In this document: in pieces, positions 26,378 to 35,400 of the stretch
How positions within the stretch are numbered: the first letter of the stretch is position 1
Layout of the letters: each line of letters starts with the position of its first letter
NCBI RefSeq assembly: GCF_039530285.1
Contig: NZ_BAAAOK010000011.1
Location: forward strand, 1 to 64,000
Length of the DNA: 64,000 nt
DNA from: Actinomadura_C alba
GTDB taxonomy: Bacteria > Actinomycetota > Actinomycetes > Streptosporangiales > Streptosporangiaceae
Reading direction: 5' to 3'
Notes under the pieces: model-generated
Told to the model about the DNA's origin: nothing
Database searches by the model: none
Seen by the model: the letters and a program-made list of their open reading frames with translations, nothing else
Made by a program: the position numbers and the translations under genes

Positions 26378-27952
26378 TCAGCGGGCGAACTCGGTGGCGC
26401 GTGACTCGCGTACGACGGTGACGCGGATCTGTCCCGGATAGGTCAGCTCGTCCTCGACCTGCTTGGCGATGTCCCTGGCAATGACCTGGGCCTGGATGTC
26501 GTCCACGGAATCGGGCTTCACCATGACACGGATCTCGCGGCCCGCCTGCATGGCGTAGACCTTCTCGACTCCTTCGTGGTTGCTCTTGGCGATCTCCTCC
26601 AGCCGCTCGAGCCTCTTGACGTAGGCCTCCAGCGACTCCCGCCGGGCACCGGGGCGGCCCCCGCTGATCGCGTCGGCCGCCTGCGTCAGCACCGCCTCGA
26701 CCGTGCGGACCTCGACCTCGTTGTGGTGCGCCTCGATGGCGTGGACGACATCCTCGTCCTCGCCGTACCGGCGGGCGATCTCGGCGCCGATCAGGGCGTG
26801 GCTGCCCTCGACCTCATGGGTGAGCGCCTTGCCGATGTCGTGCAGCAGCGTGCACCTCTTGAGCAGCTGGGCCGGCAGCCGCAGCTCCGCCGCCATGATC
26901 CCGGCGATGTGCGCTGACTCGATCAGATGCTTCAGTACGTTCTGGCCGTAGGAGGTCCGGTAGCGCAACTGGCCCAGCAGGGCGGTCAGCTCCGGATGCA
27001 TGTCCGTGATGCCCAGCTCGACGAGGGCGTCCTCGCCGGCGCGGACGCACAGTTGCTCCACGTCCGACTTGCTGCGCTCGTAGATCTCCTCGATCCGCAG
27101 CGGGTGAATGCGGCCGTCGAGCACCAGTTTTTCCAGCGTCAGCCGGCCGACCTCACGACGCACCGGGTCGAAGCAGCTGAGCAGCACCGCCTCAGGCGTG
27201 TCGTCGATGATCAGATTGACACCGGTCGTCGTTTCGAACGCGCGGATGTTCCGGCCCTCGCGGCCGATGATCCGGCCCTTCATCTCATCGCTCGGCAGAT
27301 GCAGGACCGACACGACCGACTCGGCGGTCTGCTCGCTCGCCACCCGCTGGATCGCCAGTGTGATGATCTTGCGAGCCCGCTTGTCGCCCTCCTCGCGGGC
27401 ACCGCTCTCGATCTCGCGGGTGATGAGCGCGGCCTCCCGCTTGGCCTGGTTGCCGATGGCGGCGACCAGCTCGGCCTTGGCCTGCTCTGCGGTGAGCCCC
27501 GCGGCCTGCTCAAGGACCTGGCGCCGCTCCTCGTCGAGCCGGTCCAGCTCCGCGCCGCGCACCTCGAGAGAGCTCTTGATCTCGGAGAGCCGCCGGGCCC
27601 GTTCCTCCAGCCGGCGAACCTCGTCGTCCAGCCGCTGCTCCCGCTCGGCCAGCCGGGTCTCCCGGCGCTCCAGGTCGTCCCGGAGCGACCTCAGGTCGTC
27701 CTTGAGGACCTTGCCCTCGTCTTCGAGCTTGGTGCGGGTCGAGCTGGCGACCTCCTGAGCCTGCGTCTCGGCGTTGCGCAGGATCTCCTCGGCGTCCGCC
27801 CGGGCCTTGGCGCGGGTCTCGTCGGCCTCGCGCTGGAAGGCGGTCAGTTCCTCTTCCGACGGCCCCTTGTCCGAATGAGGGCGACGCAACAGAACGATCA
27901 GAAGAGCGACGAGGGTGATCAGTAGCGCCGCACCCAGCAGGACGCTCTCCAT
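26378..27952 (-). CDS. rny: Ribonuclease Y
   Basis: The 524-residue endoribonuclease starts RNA turnover at the membrane. One N-terminal transmembrane helix (VLLGAALLITLVALLIVLL) is followed by a long coiled coil (about residues 25-190). A KH domain (MKGRIIGREGRNIRAFE) and an HD domain with catalytic HD in LLHDIGKALTHEVEGSH come next, and the last 60 residues are the conserved RNase Y tail. It is preceded by a gene-free stretch of about 470 bp. Confidence 0.95.
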   Translation of the reverse strand: MESVLLGAALLITLVALLIVLLRRPHSDKGPSEEELTAFQREADETRAKARADAEEILRNAETQAQEVASSTRTKLEDEGKVLKDDLRSLRDDLERRETRLAEREQRLDDEVRRLEERARRLSEIKSSLEVRGAELDRLDEERRQVLEQAAGLTAEQAKAELVAAIGNQAKREAALITREIESGAREEGDKRARKIITLAIQRVASEQTAESVVSVLHLPSDEMKGRIIGREGRNIRAFETTTGVNLIIDDTPEAVLLSCFDPVRREVGRLTLEKLVLDGRIHPLRIEEIYERSKSDVEQLCVRAGEDALVELGITDMHPELTALLGQLRYRTSYGQNVLKHLIESAHIAGIMAAELRLPAQLLKRCTLLHDIGKALTHEVEGSHALIGAEIARRYGEDEDVVHAIEAHHNEVEVRTVEAVLTQAADAISGGRPGARRESLEAYVKRLERLEEIAKSNHEGVEKVYAMQAGREIRVMVKPDSVDDIQAQVIARDIAKQVEDELTYPGQIRVTVVRESRATEFAR

Positions 27953-28420
27953 GGCGGCAGACCCCTTTCCTCGGCGCCGGCTCCACGGGGGGCTCGGGGA
28001 GCCTTGCAACGCGAGGGGTCACACGCGCGCCTGACAGCTCACCACCGCGCCGGCACAGGAGCGCCGGGCAAGCGCCATCGCCCGGAATCCGGCCGCACAG
28101 CGGAATCCGCAGGAACCTGCCCATCGGCCGCATGGGCCGAAGTCGTGTCTCGTAAGCCTTTCAGCCGCTCGAACATGCTCGGTCGTATGGCAATCCGCAG
28201 TGCGCGGAGTAACTCCTCACTGCCGTAACGGTAAGCGGCGAGCAAGTAATGAGCAAGCAAAGCACTGGCAATACGGACTAACCACACGATCACGTCAAGT
28301 GATCGTCAGGGCCGCCAAAGCTCCCGTCAAGGGCCCTACCGGCCACGTTACGAAGCCGACCGGCGGCAGAGCGGCACCGGAAGCAGGCCGAGATCGCTCG
28401 GATGTCCGGGCGTGTCGGTA
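27953..28420. other. 468-bp stretch without a convincing gene between rny and recX
   Basis: Third-position GC falls well below that of neighbouring genes in every frame. The one long leftward frame (28039-28293, starting MIVWLVRIASALLAHYLL) lacks coding bias. The part near 28140-28310 is the most AT-rich of this neighbourhood and probably holds the rny promoter and a long leader. Confidence 0.5.
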
Positions 28421-29029
28421 CTACTCGTCCATGACGGGTGGGAGGTCTTCGAGGTCGAGGCCCTCCGTCTCGAGGCCCTCCGTCTCGAGGGCCTCCTTGA
28501 CGACGCGGTAGGACAGCCCCGGCGGGTAGCCCTTGCGGGCCAGCAGCCCGACCAGGCGGCGCATCCGTTTGGCCGGATCGTGCCCGCGGGTCGCGGCGAG
28601 CCGCCTGGCGATGAGCTCCCGGGCCGCGTTCTCCTCCGCACGGGGGTCGAGGGCCGACACGGCGTCGGCGACGGTCTCGTCGGCGACCCCCCGATGCCGG
28701 AGCTCGGCGGCGAGGGCACGCCGGGCGAGGCCGCGGCCGGCGTGCCTGGACTGGACCCATGCCTCGGCGAACGCCCTGTCGTCGATCAGCCCGACCTCGG
28801 TGAACCGGCCGAGAACGTCTTCGGCGACTTCGTCGGGGACGCCGCGGCGCTGGAGCGCGTCGGCGAGCTGCGCCCGGGTGCGCGGAGCCACGGTGAGCAG
28901 CCGGAGGCAGACCTCGCGGGCGACCGATTCAGGCGCCGCCGGTGCCTCGTCGGTGCCCGCCGCAGAGCTCTCGGCACCCCGGCCACCGATCAGGCGACGC
29001 CCCCGCGTACGAGGCCGGTCCGCTGTCAT
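28421..29029 (-). CDS. recX: Regulatory protein RecX
   Basis: The 202-residue protein caps RecA filaments. It has the three RecX helical repeats: CLRLLTVAPRTRAQLADALQ, GLIDDRAFAEAWVQSRHAGR and the GLLARKGYPPGLSYRVVKEA block. It lies downstream of recA in the same direction, 184 bp after it. The acidic C-terminus contains a small repeat (LETEG twice) encoded by near-identical 18-bp units. The ATG is placed at MTADRPRTRGRR, since upstream codons add only a cysteine-rich stretch. Confidence 0.93.
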   Translation of the reverse strand: MTADRPRTRGRRLIGGRGAESSAAGTDEAPAAPESVAREVCLRLLTVAPRTRAQLADALQRRGVPDEVAEDVLGRFTEVGLIDDRAFAEAWVQSRHAGRGLARRALAAELRHRGVADETVADAVSALDPRAEENAARELIARRLAATRGHDPAKRMRRLVGLLARKGYPPGLSYRVVKEALETEGLETEGLDLEDLPPVMDE

Positions 29030-29213
29030 CGCGGGCTCCGGGCAGAGGCGGCGGCACCGCCGGGGAAGGACTCTCGCGTCACAGTCGCACCGGGCCCGCC
29101 ACCGTGGGCCGAGCCGGCGAATCTCCATCGCGAGGTACGGCGCCGCCGCCGCCCATCAGAACTGATCATCGCTCACACTTGGTCAATAGTCACCCCGGTC
29201 GGATGAATTCTCG

Positions 29214-30326
29214 TCAGGAATCACCCGGCTTCGCGCCCTTGGCCCCACCGCGCCGGGTGGACGTCGCCGCCGGAGCGGGAGGAGTGCTCGCCGCCGATGC
29301 GTCACCGGGCGCCTCGGCGGGCTTGTCCACTCGCGGCCCGACTCCCAGCTTTTCCTTGATCTTCTTCTCGATCTCGTCGGCCATGTCGGGGTTGGCCTTC
29401 AGGAAGTTCCGGGCGTTCTCCTTGCCCTGGCCGAGCTGGTCGCCCTCGTAGGTGTACCAGGCACCCGACTTGCGGACGAAGCCCTGCTCGACGCCCAGGT
29501 CGATGAGGCCGCCCTCCCTGCTGAAGCCATGGCCGTAGATGAGGTCCATGTCGGCCACCCGGAACGGGGGTGCCATCTTGTTCTTCACGACCTTGACCCG
29601 CACCCGGTTGCCCACCGCCTCCGTACCGTCCTTGAGCGTCTCGATCCGCCGGACGTCCAGTCGCACCGACGCGTAGAACTTCAGCGCCCGCCCACCGGTG
29701 GTCGTCTCGGGTGAGCCGAACATCACGCCGATCTTCTCGCGGAGCTGGTTGATGAAGATGCAGGTCGTCTTGGTCGAGCTGATGGCGCCGGTGAGCTTGC
29801 GCAGCGCCTGGGACATCAGCCGGGCCTGGAGGCCGACGTGGGAGTCGCCCATCTCGCCCTCGATCTCGGCGCGCGGCACGAGGGCCGCCACCGAGTCGAT
29901 GACGACGATGTCGACCGCGCCCGAGCGGATCAGCATGTCGGTGATCTCGAGCGCCTGCTCACCGGTGTCGGGCTGGGAGACGAGGAGGGCGTCGGTGTCG
30001 ACGCCGAGCCTCTTCGCGTACTCCGGGTCGAGCGCGTGCTCGGCGTCGACGAACGCGGCGATGCCGCCCTTCTTCTGCGCGTTGGCGACCGCGTGCAACG
30101 CGATCGAGGTCTTTCCGGAACCTTCAGGCCCGTAGATCTCGATCACACGGCCGCGCGGGAGGCCGCCGATGCCCAGAGCGACGTCAAGGGAGATCGAGCC
30201 GGTCGGGATCACCTCGACCGGGACCCGCCCCTCGTCGCCGAGCCGCATCACTGAGCCCTTGCCGAACTGACGCTCGATCTGGGCGAGCGCGGTCTCGAGA
30301 GCCTTCTCCCGGTCGTTTGCTGCCAT
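29214..30326 (-). CDS. recA: Recombinase RecA
   Basis: The 370-residue strand-exchange and SOS co-protease has Walker A GPEGSGKTSIALH, Walker B VDIVVIDSVAALVP, loop L1 MGDSHVGLQARLM, loop L2 and the signature ALKFYASVRLDVRR. The C-terminal tail after residue 330 is Ala/Pro-rich and variable. It is uninterrupted, with no intein. Upstream lie a LexA-type SOS box and a sequence resembling the LexA-independent mycobacterial recA promoter. Confidence 0.97.
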   Translation of the reverse strand: MAANDREKALETALAQIERQFGKGSVMRLGDEGRVPVEVIPTGSISLDVALGIGGLPRGRVIEIYGPEGSGKTSIALHAVANAQKKGGIAAFVDAEHALDPEYAKRLGVDTDALLVSQPDTGEQALEITDMLIRSGAVDIVVIDSVAALVPRAEIEGEMGDSHVGLQARLMSQALRKLTGAISSTKTTCIFINQLREKIGVMFGSPETTTGGRALKFYASVRLDVRRIETLKDGTEAVGNRVRVKVVKNKMAPPFRVADMDLIYGHGFSREGGLIDLGVEQGFVRKSGAWYTYEGDQLGQGKENARNFLKANPDMADEIEKKIKEKLGVGPRVDKPAEAPGDASAASTPPAPAATSTRRGGAKGAKPGDS

Positions 30327-30383
30327 GAGTTGTCCCTGCCCTTATCCCCGGTCGGGGTCGTTGCCCGTCATTGGTCGAAGGCG

Positions 30384-30406
30384 ACGTTACGGGGACCCGC
30401 CGACAG
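30384..30406 (-). promoter_or_regulatory. Possible PafBC-type (LexA-independent) recA promoter
   Basis: On the recA strand, TGTCGGCGG is followed after 8 bp by TAACGT. This resembles the mycobacterial RecA-NDp motif (TGTC-GTGG ... TAG--T) recognised with PafBC. It lies about 60-80 bp before the recA ATG. It matches about 14 of the 23 positions as I recall the consensus, so it needs a proper profile search. Confidence 0.4.
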
Positions 30407-30460
30407 TTTCGAGCCCCTGCTGCACCTGTGGAAAACGTCGCACGTTGGGCCTCAGCTTAC

Positions 30461-30474
30461 CGAACACAAGTTCG
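30461..30474. promoter_or_regulatory. LexA-binding SOS box
   Basis: CGAAC-ACAA-GTTCG fits the actinobacterial/Gram-positive SOS consensus CGAAC-N4-GTTCG with perfect arms. It is 135 bp before recA and 98 bp before the divergent ATP-grasp gene, so it could control either or both. Confidence 0.8.
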
Positions 30475-30571
30475 ATCAGCGGTCGCCACGCCGATTTGTC
30501 CGAGAATCCCAGTGCGCCACCGCACCGCCGCGCCGTACTCTGGCGCCTCAGGCGATCGACCGGGGCACATC

Positions 30572-31435
30572 ATGACGCTGACAATCCTCTTCTGCGCAGA
30601 CCCCCTGACCCCCAGGCGCGCCGATCCGCACTTCGGCCGCGAGGCGGCGACCGTGAACGCCGGCGGCGGCACGGTGGCCCTCATCGACCACGACGCGCTC
30701 CAGCGGGGCGACGCCGCCGGGGCCGTGCGGCGCGTTCCGAAGGACCTCGGCCCCGCGTGGTACCGCGGCTGGATGGTGACCTCCGCGGAGTACACCGCTC
30801 TCGCCAAAGCCCTCAAGGACCGCGGCACGACCCTTCTCACCCTGCCCGAGGACTACCGGCGCGCCCATGAGCTGCCGGGCTGGCACGACACCTTCGCCGG
30901 CCTCACCCCGCACAGCGTCTGGCTGCCGCTCTCCCCCGGCGGGTCTCTCTCCGAGGAGCGCCTCGACGAGCTCGTACGGCCGCTGGCGGACGGCCCCGCC
31001 GTCGTCAAGGACTACGTGAAGTCGCGCAAGCGCGAGTGGCACGAGGCCTGCTTCGTCCCCGACGTCCGCGACACCGCCGGCCTCCACCGGGTGGTCACCA
31101 GGATGGTCGAGCTCCAGGACGACTTCCTCGCCGGCGGGGTCGTGGTGCGCGAGTACGAGGACTACGAGGGCGACGAGGCACGGATCTGGTGGGTCGACGG
31201 CGAGCCCGCGCTGGTCGGCCCGCACCCTGACACGCCGGAGACCTATCCGGAGCCGCTCCTGGACGTGGTGCGGCCGGCCGTGCGCACGTTCGGGTGCAGG
31301 TTCATCACCACCGACCTGGCCCGCGCCGCCGACGGCCGGTGGCGGGTCGTGGAGGTCGGCGACGGTCAGGTGAGCGATCTTCCGGCGAGCGCCGACCCCG
31401 CCGACCTGTACGTGCACCTGCCCGATCCGACCTGA
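30572..31435 (+). CDS. ATP-grasp domain protein (DUF4343 type)
   Basis: The 287-residue protein has an N-terminal alpha/beta part (ILFCADPLTPRRADPHF) and an ATP-grasp C-half with PAVVKDYVKSRKREWHEA (ATP-binding lysines), VVREYEDYEGDEARIWWVDG and a final metal-binding strand RWRVVEVGDGQVSDLP. Such proteins form amide or ester bonds with ATP or act on tRNA or peptides; the substrate is unknown. It diverges from recA and shares the intergenic SOS box, hinting at damage-inducible expression. Confidence 0.75.
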   Translation: MTLTILFCADPLTPRRADPHFGREAATVNAGGGTVALIDHDALQRGDAAGAVRRVPKDLGPAWYRGWMVTSAEYTALAKALKDRGTTLLTLPEDYRRAHELPGWHDTFAGLTPHSVWLPLSPGGSLSEERLDELVRPLADGPAVVKDYVKSRKREWHEACFVPDVRDTAGLHRVVTRMVELQDDFLAGGVVVREYEDYEGDEARIWWVDGEPALVGPHPDTPETYPEPLLDVVRPAVRTFGCRFITTDLARAADGRWRVVEVGDGQVSDLPASADPADLYVHLPDPT

Positions 31436-31491
31436 CCCGGCGTCCGGGCAGGCGTTCCCGGCGACGTCCGGGCGGGGTCACGCGCCGGCCC

Positions 31492-31507
31492 CGAGCCGAG
31501 GGGCTCG
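31492..31507. terminator. Hairpin in the convergent ATP-grasp/DUF3046 gap
   Basis: CGAGCC-GAGG-GGCTCG is a perfect 6-bp stem with a tetraloop between the converging ends, a likely bidirectional terminator. Confidence 0.4.
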
Positions 31508-31520
31508 CGGTCCTCGCGGT

Positions 31521-31715
31521 TCAGCGCAGCCGGTCGGGCACCTCGAAGGTGGCGCAGACGGCGCCCCAGACCCTCTTGGCCGGCTCGCCTTCGGCCAGCG
31601 CCTGATCGACCGTGCGCCCGCCCAGCTCGGCCAGGACGTAGTCCTTCGCGACGCTCGCGGCGTAGGTGTCGCCGAACTGCTGCTTCATCCGATCCCAGAA
31701 AACCGTCAACCGCAC
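31521..31715 (-). CDS. DUF3046 family protein
   Basis: The 64-residue protein matches DUF3046, an actinobacterial family usually encoded near recA and recX. Recognisable parts are MRLTVFWDRMKQQFGDTYA, SVAKDYVLAELGGRTVDQAL and the end VWGAVCATFEVPDRLR. It has no known function. Here it is separated from recA by the ATP-grasp gene. Confidence 0.85.
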   Translation of the reverse strand: MRLTVFWDRMKQQFGDTYAASVAKDYVLAELGGRTVDQALAEGEPAKRVWGAVCATFEVPDRLR

Positions 31716-31831
31716 GTTTCAACGCTACCGGCACTCGCTCCCCCGCGGACGGCCGCGCTCCTGGCGGGACCTGTGTCATCCGGCACTGATCGTCCCGTTC
31801 CGACGTGCGACTGTGCGTTCAGGAGGTTTCC

Positions 31832-32401
31832 ATGGCACGTACCCGCCCGGACAATGGAGCGATCTCACTGAGCGGCCTGCTCAACTTCTGCGCCGTCGTC
31901 ATCCTGGTGTGCGCACTGTTCCTGATCATCGATGTACGGCACCGCATGACCGGCTACCGCGCCGTCTACGGCCAGGGCGTCCAGGGGACCGCCACCGTGA
32001 CCGACTGCGGATCACATCTGATCAGCACGTACTGCGTCGGCGACTTCACGTCGGCGGACGGCCGGGTGAAGAGATCCGAGATCCGCGTCAACGGAGCGGC
32101 GGAGCTGCTCGAGGAGACCGGGCGCGGCCCCCGCTCCGCCGCGCCCGTACTCGTCCCCGCGGTGATGTCGGACGCCGGAGCCGGCGAGGCGTGGACGCTC
32201 CAGGGCAAGCCGTGGCTGCGGCCGGGCAAGGCACAGCTGCTGGCCCTGGTGCCCGTGGCCGCCCCCGTGGTGGTGCTGTGGATCCTGCTGCGCGGAGGAC
32301 CGGGCGCCAGGCGGCAGCGGATCGACCACGTCCGTTTGATCAGGAGCCGCCGGACGCACCAGCGCGAGATCGCCAGGATCCGCCGCGGCCGCGCCGGCTG
32401 A
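31832..32401 (+). CDS. Hypothetical membrane protein (two transmembrane segments)
   Basis: The 189-residue protein starts behind AGGAGG. One hydrophobic helix lies near the N-terminus (LLNFCAVVILVCALFLIIDV) and a second near residue 140 (LLALVPVAAPVVVLWILL). The domain between them contains two cysteines (TVTDCGSHLISTYCVGDF) that could form a disulfide outside the cell. The C-terminus is strongly basic (RSRRTHQREIARIRRGR) and cytoplasmic. I do not recognise the family. Confidence 0.65.
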   Translation: MARTRPDNGAISLSGLLNFCAVVILVCALFLIIDVRHRMTGYRAVYGQGVQGTATVTDCGSHLISTYCVGDFTSADGRVKRSEIRVNGAAELLEETGRGPRSAAPVLVPAVMSDAGAGEAWTLQGKPWLRPGKAQLLALVPVAAPVVVLWILLRGGPGARRQRIDHVRLIRSRRTHQREIARIRRGRAG

Positions 32402-32483
32402 GGGCCGCCCGGCCGGGGCGTGGGCCGTGGAGGGGGAGCGATGCCCACCGCTCCGTCTCGATCTGTCGGTGGGGCGAGGCAGG

Positions 32484-35400
32484 ATGGGAGCCGTGAGCGT
32501 CGACGTGCTCGAACTCTTCTCCCCGGCCACTCGTGCGTGGTTCAGCGGGGCCTTCGCCGAGCCCACGACGGCTCAGGCCGGGGCCTGGGAGTCGATCGCG
32601 CGCGGCGACAACACGCTGGTCGTCGCGCCGACCGGCTCGGGCAAGACCCTCGCCGCCTTCCTGTGGTCACTCGACCGGCTGGCGTCCGGCCACCCGGCCG
32701 CACCCGGCCCGGGCGGCCCGGGAGACGGCGGCGGCGGGCCCGCCGACGCGCGCGGGGACGGGCGCCGGGACGGGCCTGGAACGAACGGCGCTCAGGGTGG
32801 GCGCGCGGGCGACGTGGATCCACGGCGGCGCTGCCGGGTGCTCTACGTGTCGCCGCTGAAGGCGCTCGCCGTCGACGTGGAGCGCAACCTGCGCGCGCCG
32901 CTGACCGGCATCCGGCAGGCGGCCCGCCGGCTGGGGCTGCCCGAACCCGACGTGCGCGTCGGCATCCGGTCCGGCGACACCCCCGCCGACGAGCGCAGGC
33001 GGCTCGCGACCAAGCCTCCCGACATCATGATCACGACCCCTGAGTCGCTGTTCCTGCTGCTGACCTCGCAGGCCCGCGAGGCGTTGCGCGGCGTCGAGAC
33101 CGTGATCATCGATGAGGTGCACGCGGTGGCCGGCACCAAGCGAGGCTCGCACCTGGCGCTGTCGTTGGAACGGCTCGACGCCCTCCTCGACCGGCCCGCG
33201 CAGCGGATCGGCCTGTCGGCGACCGTGCGCCCGGTGAACGAGGTGGCGGCCTTCCTCGGCGGCGGCAGACCGGCGACCGTCGTCCAGCCCCCGTACGAGA
33301 AGCGGTTCCAGCTCGACGTCGTGGTGCCCCTGGAGGACATGGCCGAGGTGGGCCGGTTCGTCGACGACTCCGGTGTCGCCGATCCGCGCAACCGGTCGAT
33401 CTGGCCGCACGTCGAGGACAAGGTGCTCGACCTGATCGAGGCCCATCGGTCCACCATCGTCTTCGCCAACTCGCGGCGGCTGGCCGAGCGCCTGTGCGGG
33501 CGCCTCAACGAGCTGGCCTACGAACGCGCGCTGGGCACGGACCCGTCCGACGTCACCGCCCTGTCGGAGACGGAGGGGCCGTCCGCGGCGCGGCGTGGCC
33601 CGGCCGAGGTGATGGCCCAGGCCGGCGGGGCCGGTGGGGCGCCGGCCGAGATCGCCAGAGCGCACCACGGCTCGGTGTCCAAAGAGGAGCGCGCCGGCAT
33701 CGAAGAGGCCCTCAAGCAGGGGCGGCTGCCCGCGGTCGTGGCCACCTCGAGCCTCGAACTGGGCATCGACATGGGTGCCGTCGACCTCGTCGTGCAGGTC
33801 GAGTCGCCGCCGTCGGTGGCCGGCGGCCTGCAGCGGGTCGGCCGGGCCGGGCACCAGGTCGGGGCCGTGTCCAAGGGCGTGATCTTCCCGAAGTACCGGG
33901 GCGACCTGGTGCAGACGGCGGTCGTGGCCGAGCGGATGAAGACGGGCGCCATCGAGGAGCTGCGCTACCCCCGCAACCCGCTCGACGTGCTCGCCCAGCA
34001 GATCGTCGCGATGGTGGCGATGGACGAGTGGACCGTCGACGAGCTCGATGGGCTGGTGCGGCGAGCGGCCCCGTTCGCCACCCTGCCGAGATCGGTGCTC
34101 GAGGCGACCCTCGACATGCTCGCCGGGCGCTACCCGAGCGACGAGTTCGGTGAGCTGCGCCCGCGCCTCGTGTGGGACCGGGTCACCGGCGTGCTGCGGG
34201 ACCGTCCGGGAGCACAGCGGCTGGCGGTGACCAGCGGCGGCACCATCCCCGACCGCGGACTGTTCGGCGTCTTCCTGGTGGGCGAGAAGAGCTCGCGCGT
34301 CGGCGAGCTCGACGAGGAGATGGTGTACGAGTCCCGCGTCGGCGACGTGTTCGTGCTCGGCGCCAGCTCATGGCGGATCGAGGACATCACCGCCGACCGC
34401 GTGCTGGTCTCCCCCGCCCCCGGGCAGCCGGGCAAGCTGCCCTTCTGGCACGGCGACGCCGCGGGCCGCCCGGCCGAGCTCGGCCGGGCCCTCGGGGTGT
34501 TCAGCCGCGAGCTCGCCGGGATGGCGCCCGACGAGGCGCGAGCGCGGGTGCGCGCCGCCGGCCTCGACGACTGGGCGGCCGGCAACCTGCTCTCCTACCT
34601 GGTCGAGCAGCGTGAGGCGACCGGATACGTCCCCGACGACCGCACCCTGGTGGTCGAGCGGTTCCGCGACGAGCTCGGCGACTGGCGGCTCGTCGTGCAC
34701 TCGCCCTTCGGCGCCCGCGTCCACGCGCCCTGGGCACTCGCCATCACGGCGCGGCTGCGCGAGCGCTACGGAATGGACGCACAGGCCATGCACGCCGACG
34801 ACGGCATCGTGCTGCGCGTGCCCGACACCGAGGAGCCGCCGCCCGCCGATCTGGCCCTGTTCGACCCCGATGAGCTCGAGCGCATGGTCGTCGACGAGCT
34901 GGGGGCCTCGGCGCTGTTCGCGGCCCGGTTCCGCGAGTGCGCGGCCCGCTCGCTCCTGCTGCCCCGCCACCGGCCCGGCAAGCGGATGCCACTGTGGCAG
35001 CAGCGGCAGCGTGCCGCGCAGCTGCTGGCCGTCGCGAGCAGGTACGCCTCGTTCCCGATCGTGCTCGAGACGGTCCGCGAGTGCCTCCAGGACGTCTTCG
35101 ACGTGCCCGGCCTCGTCTCGCTGATGCGTGACCTCGCCGGTCGCAAGGCCCGCCTGGTCGAGGTCGAGACACCGGTACCGTCGCCCTTCGCCAGGTCGTT
35201 GCTGTTCCGCTACGTCAGCGCGTTCATGTACGAGGGCGACTCGCCGCTGGCCGAACGGCGGGCCCAGGCTCTCGCCCTCGACTCGACGCTGCTGGCCGAG
35301 TTGCTCGGCCAGGCCGACCTGCGCGAGCTGCTCGACCCCGACGTCGTCGTCGAGGCGGCCATGGAACTTCAGCGGCTGACCGAAGACCGGCGGGCCCGCG

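Noticed and set aside
28039..28293. 84-codon leftward frame with a hydrophobic start, upstream of rny
   Set aside because: Third-position GC is low, there is no ribosome binding site, and the second half reads as random; treated as leader DNA.
28440..28500. Short repeats near the recX end considered as a CRISPR or att remnant
   Set aside because: They are two in-frame 18-bp units encoding LETEG repeats in the RecX tail; no spacers or leader.
29214..30326. recA checked for an intein, as in some mycobacteria
   Set aside because: The reading frame is the normal 370 residues with no insertion.
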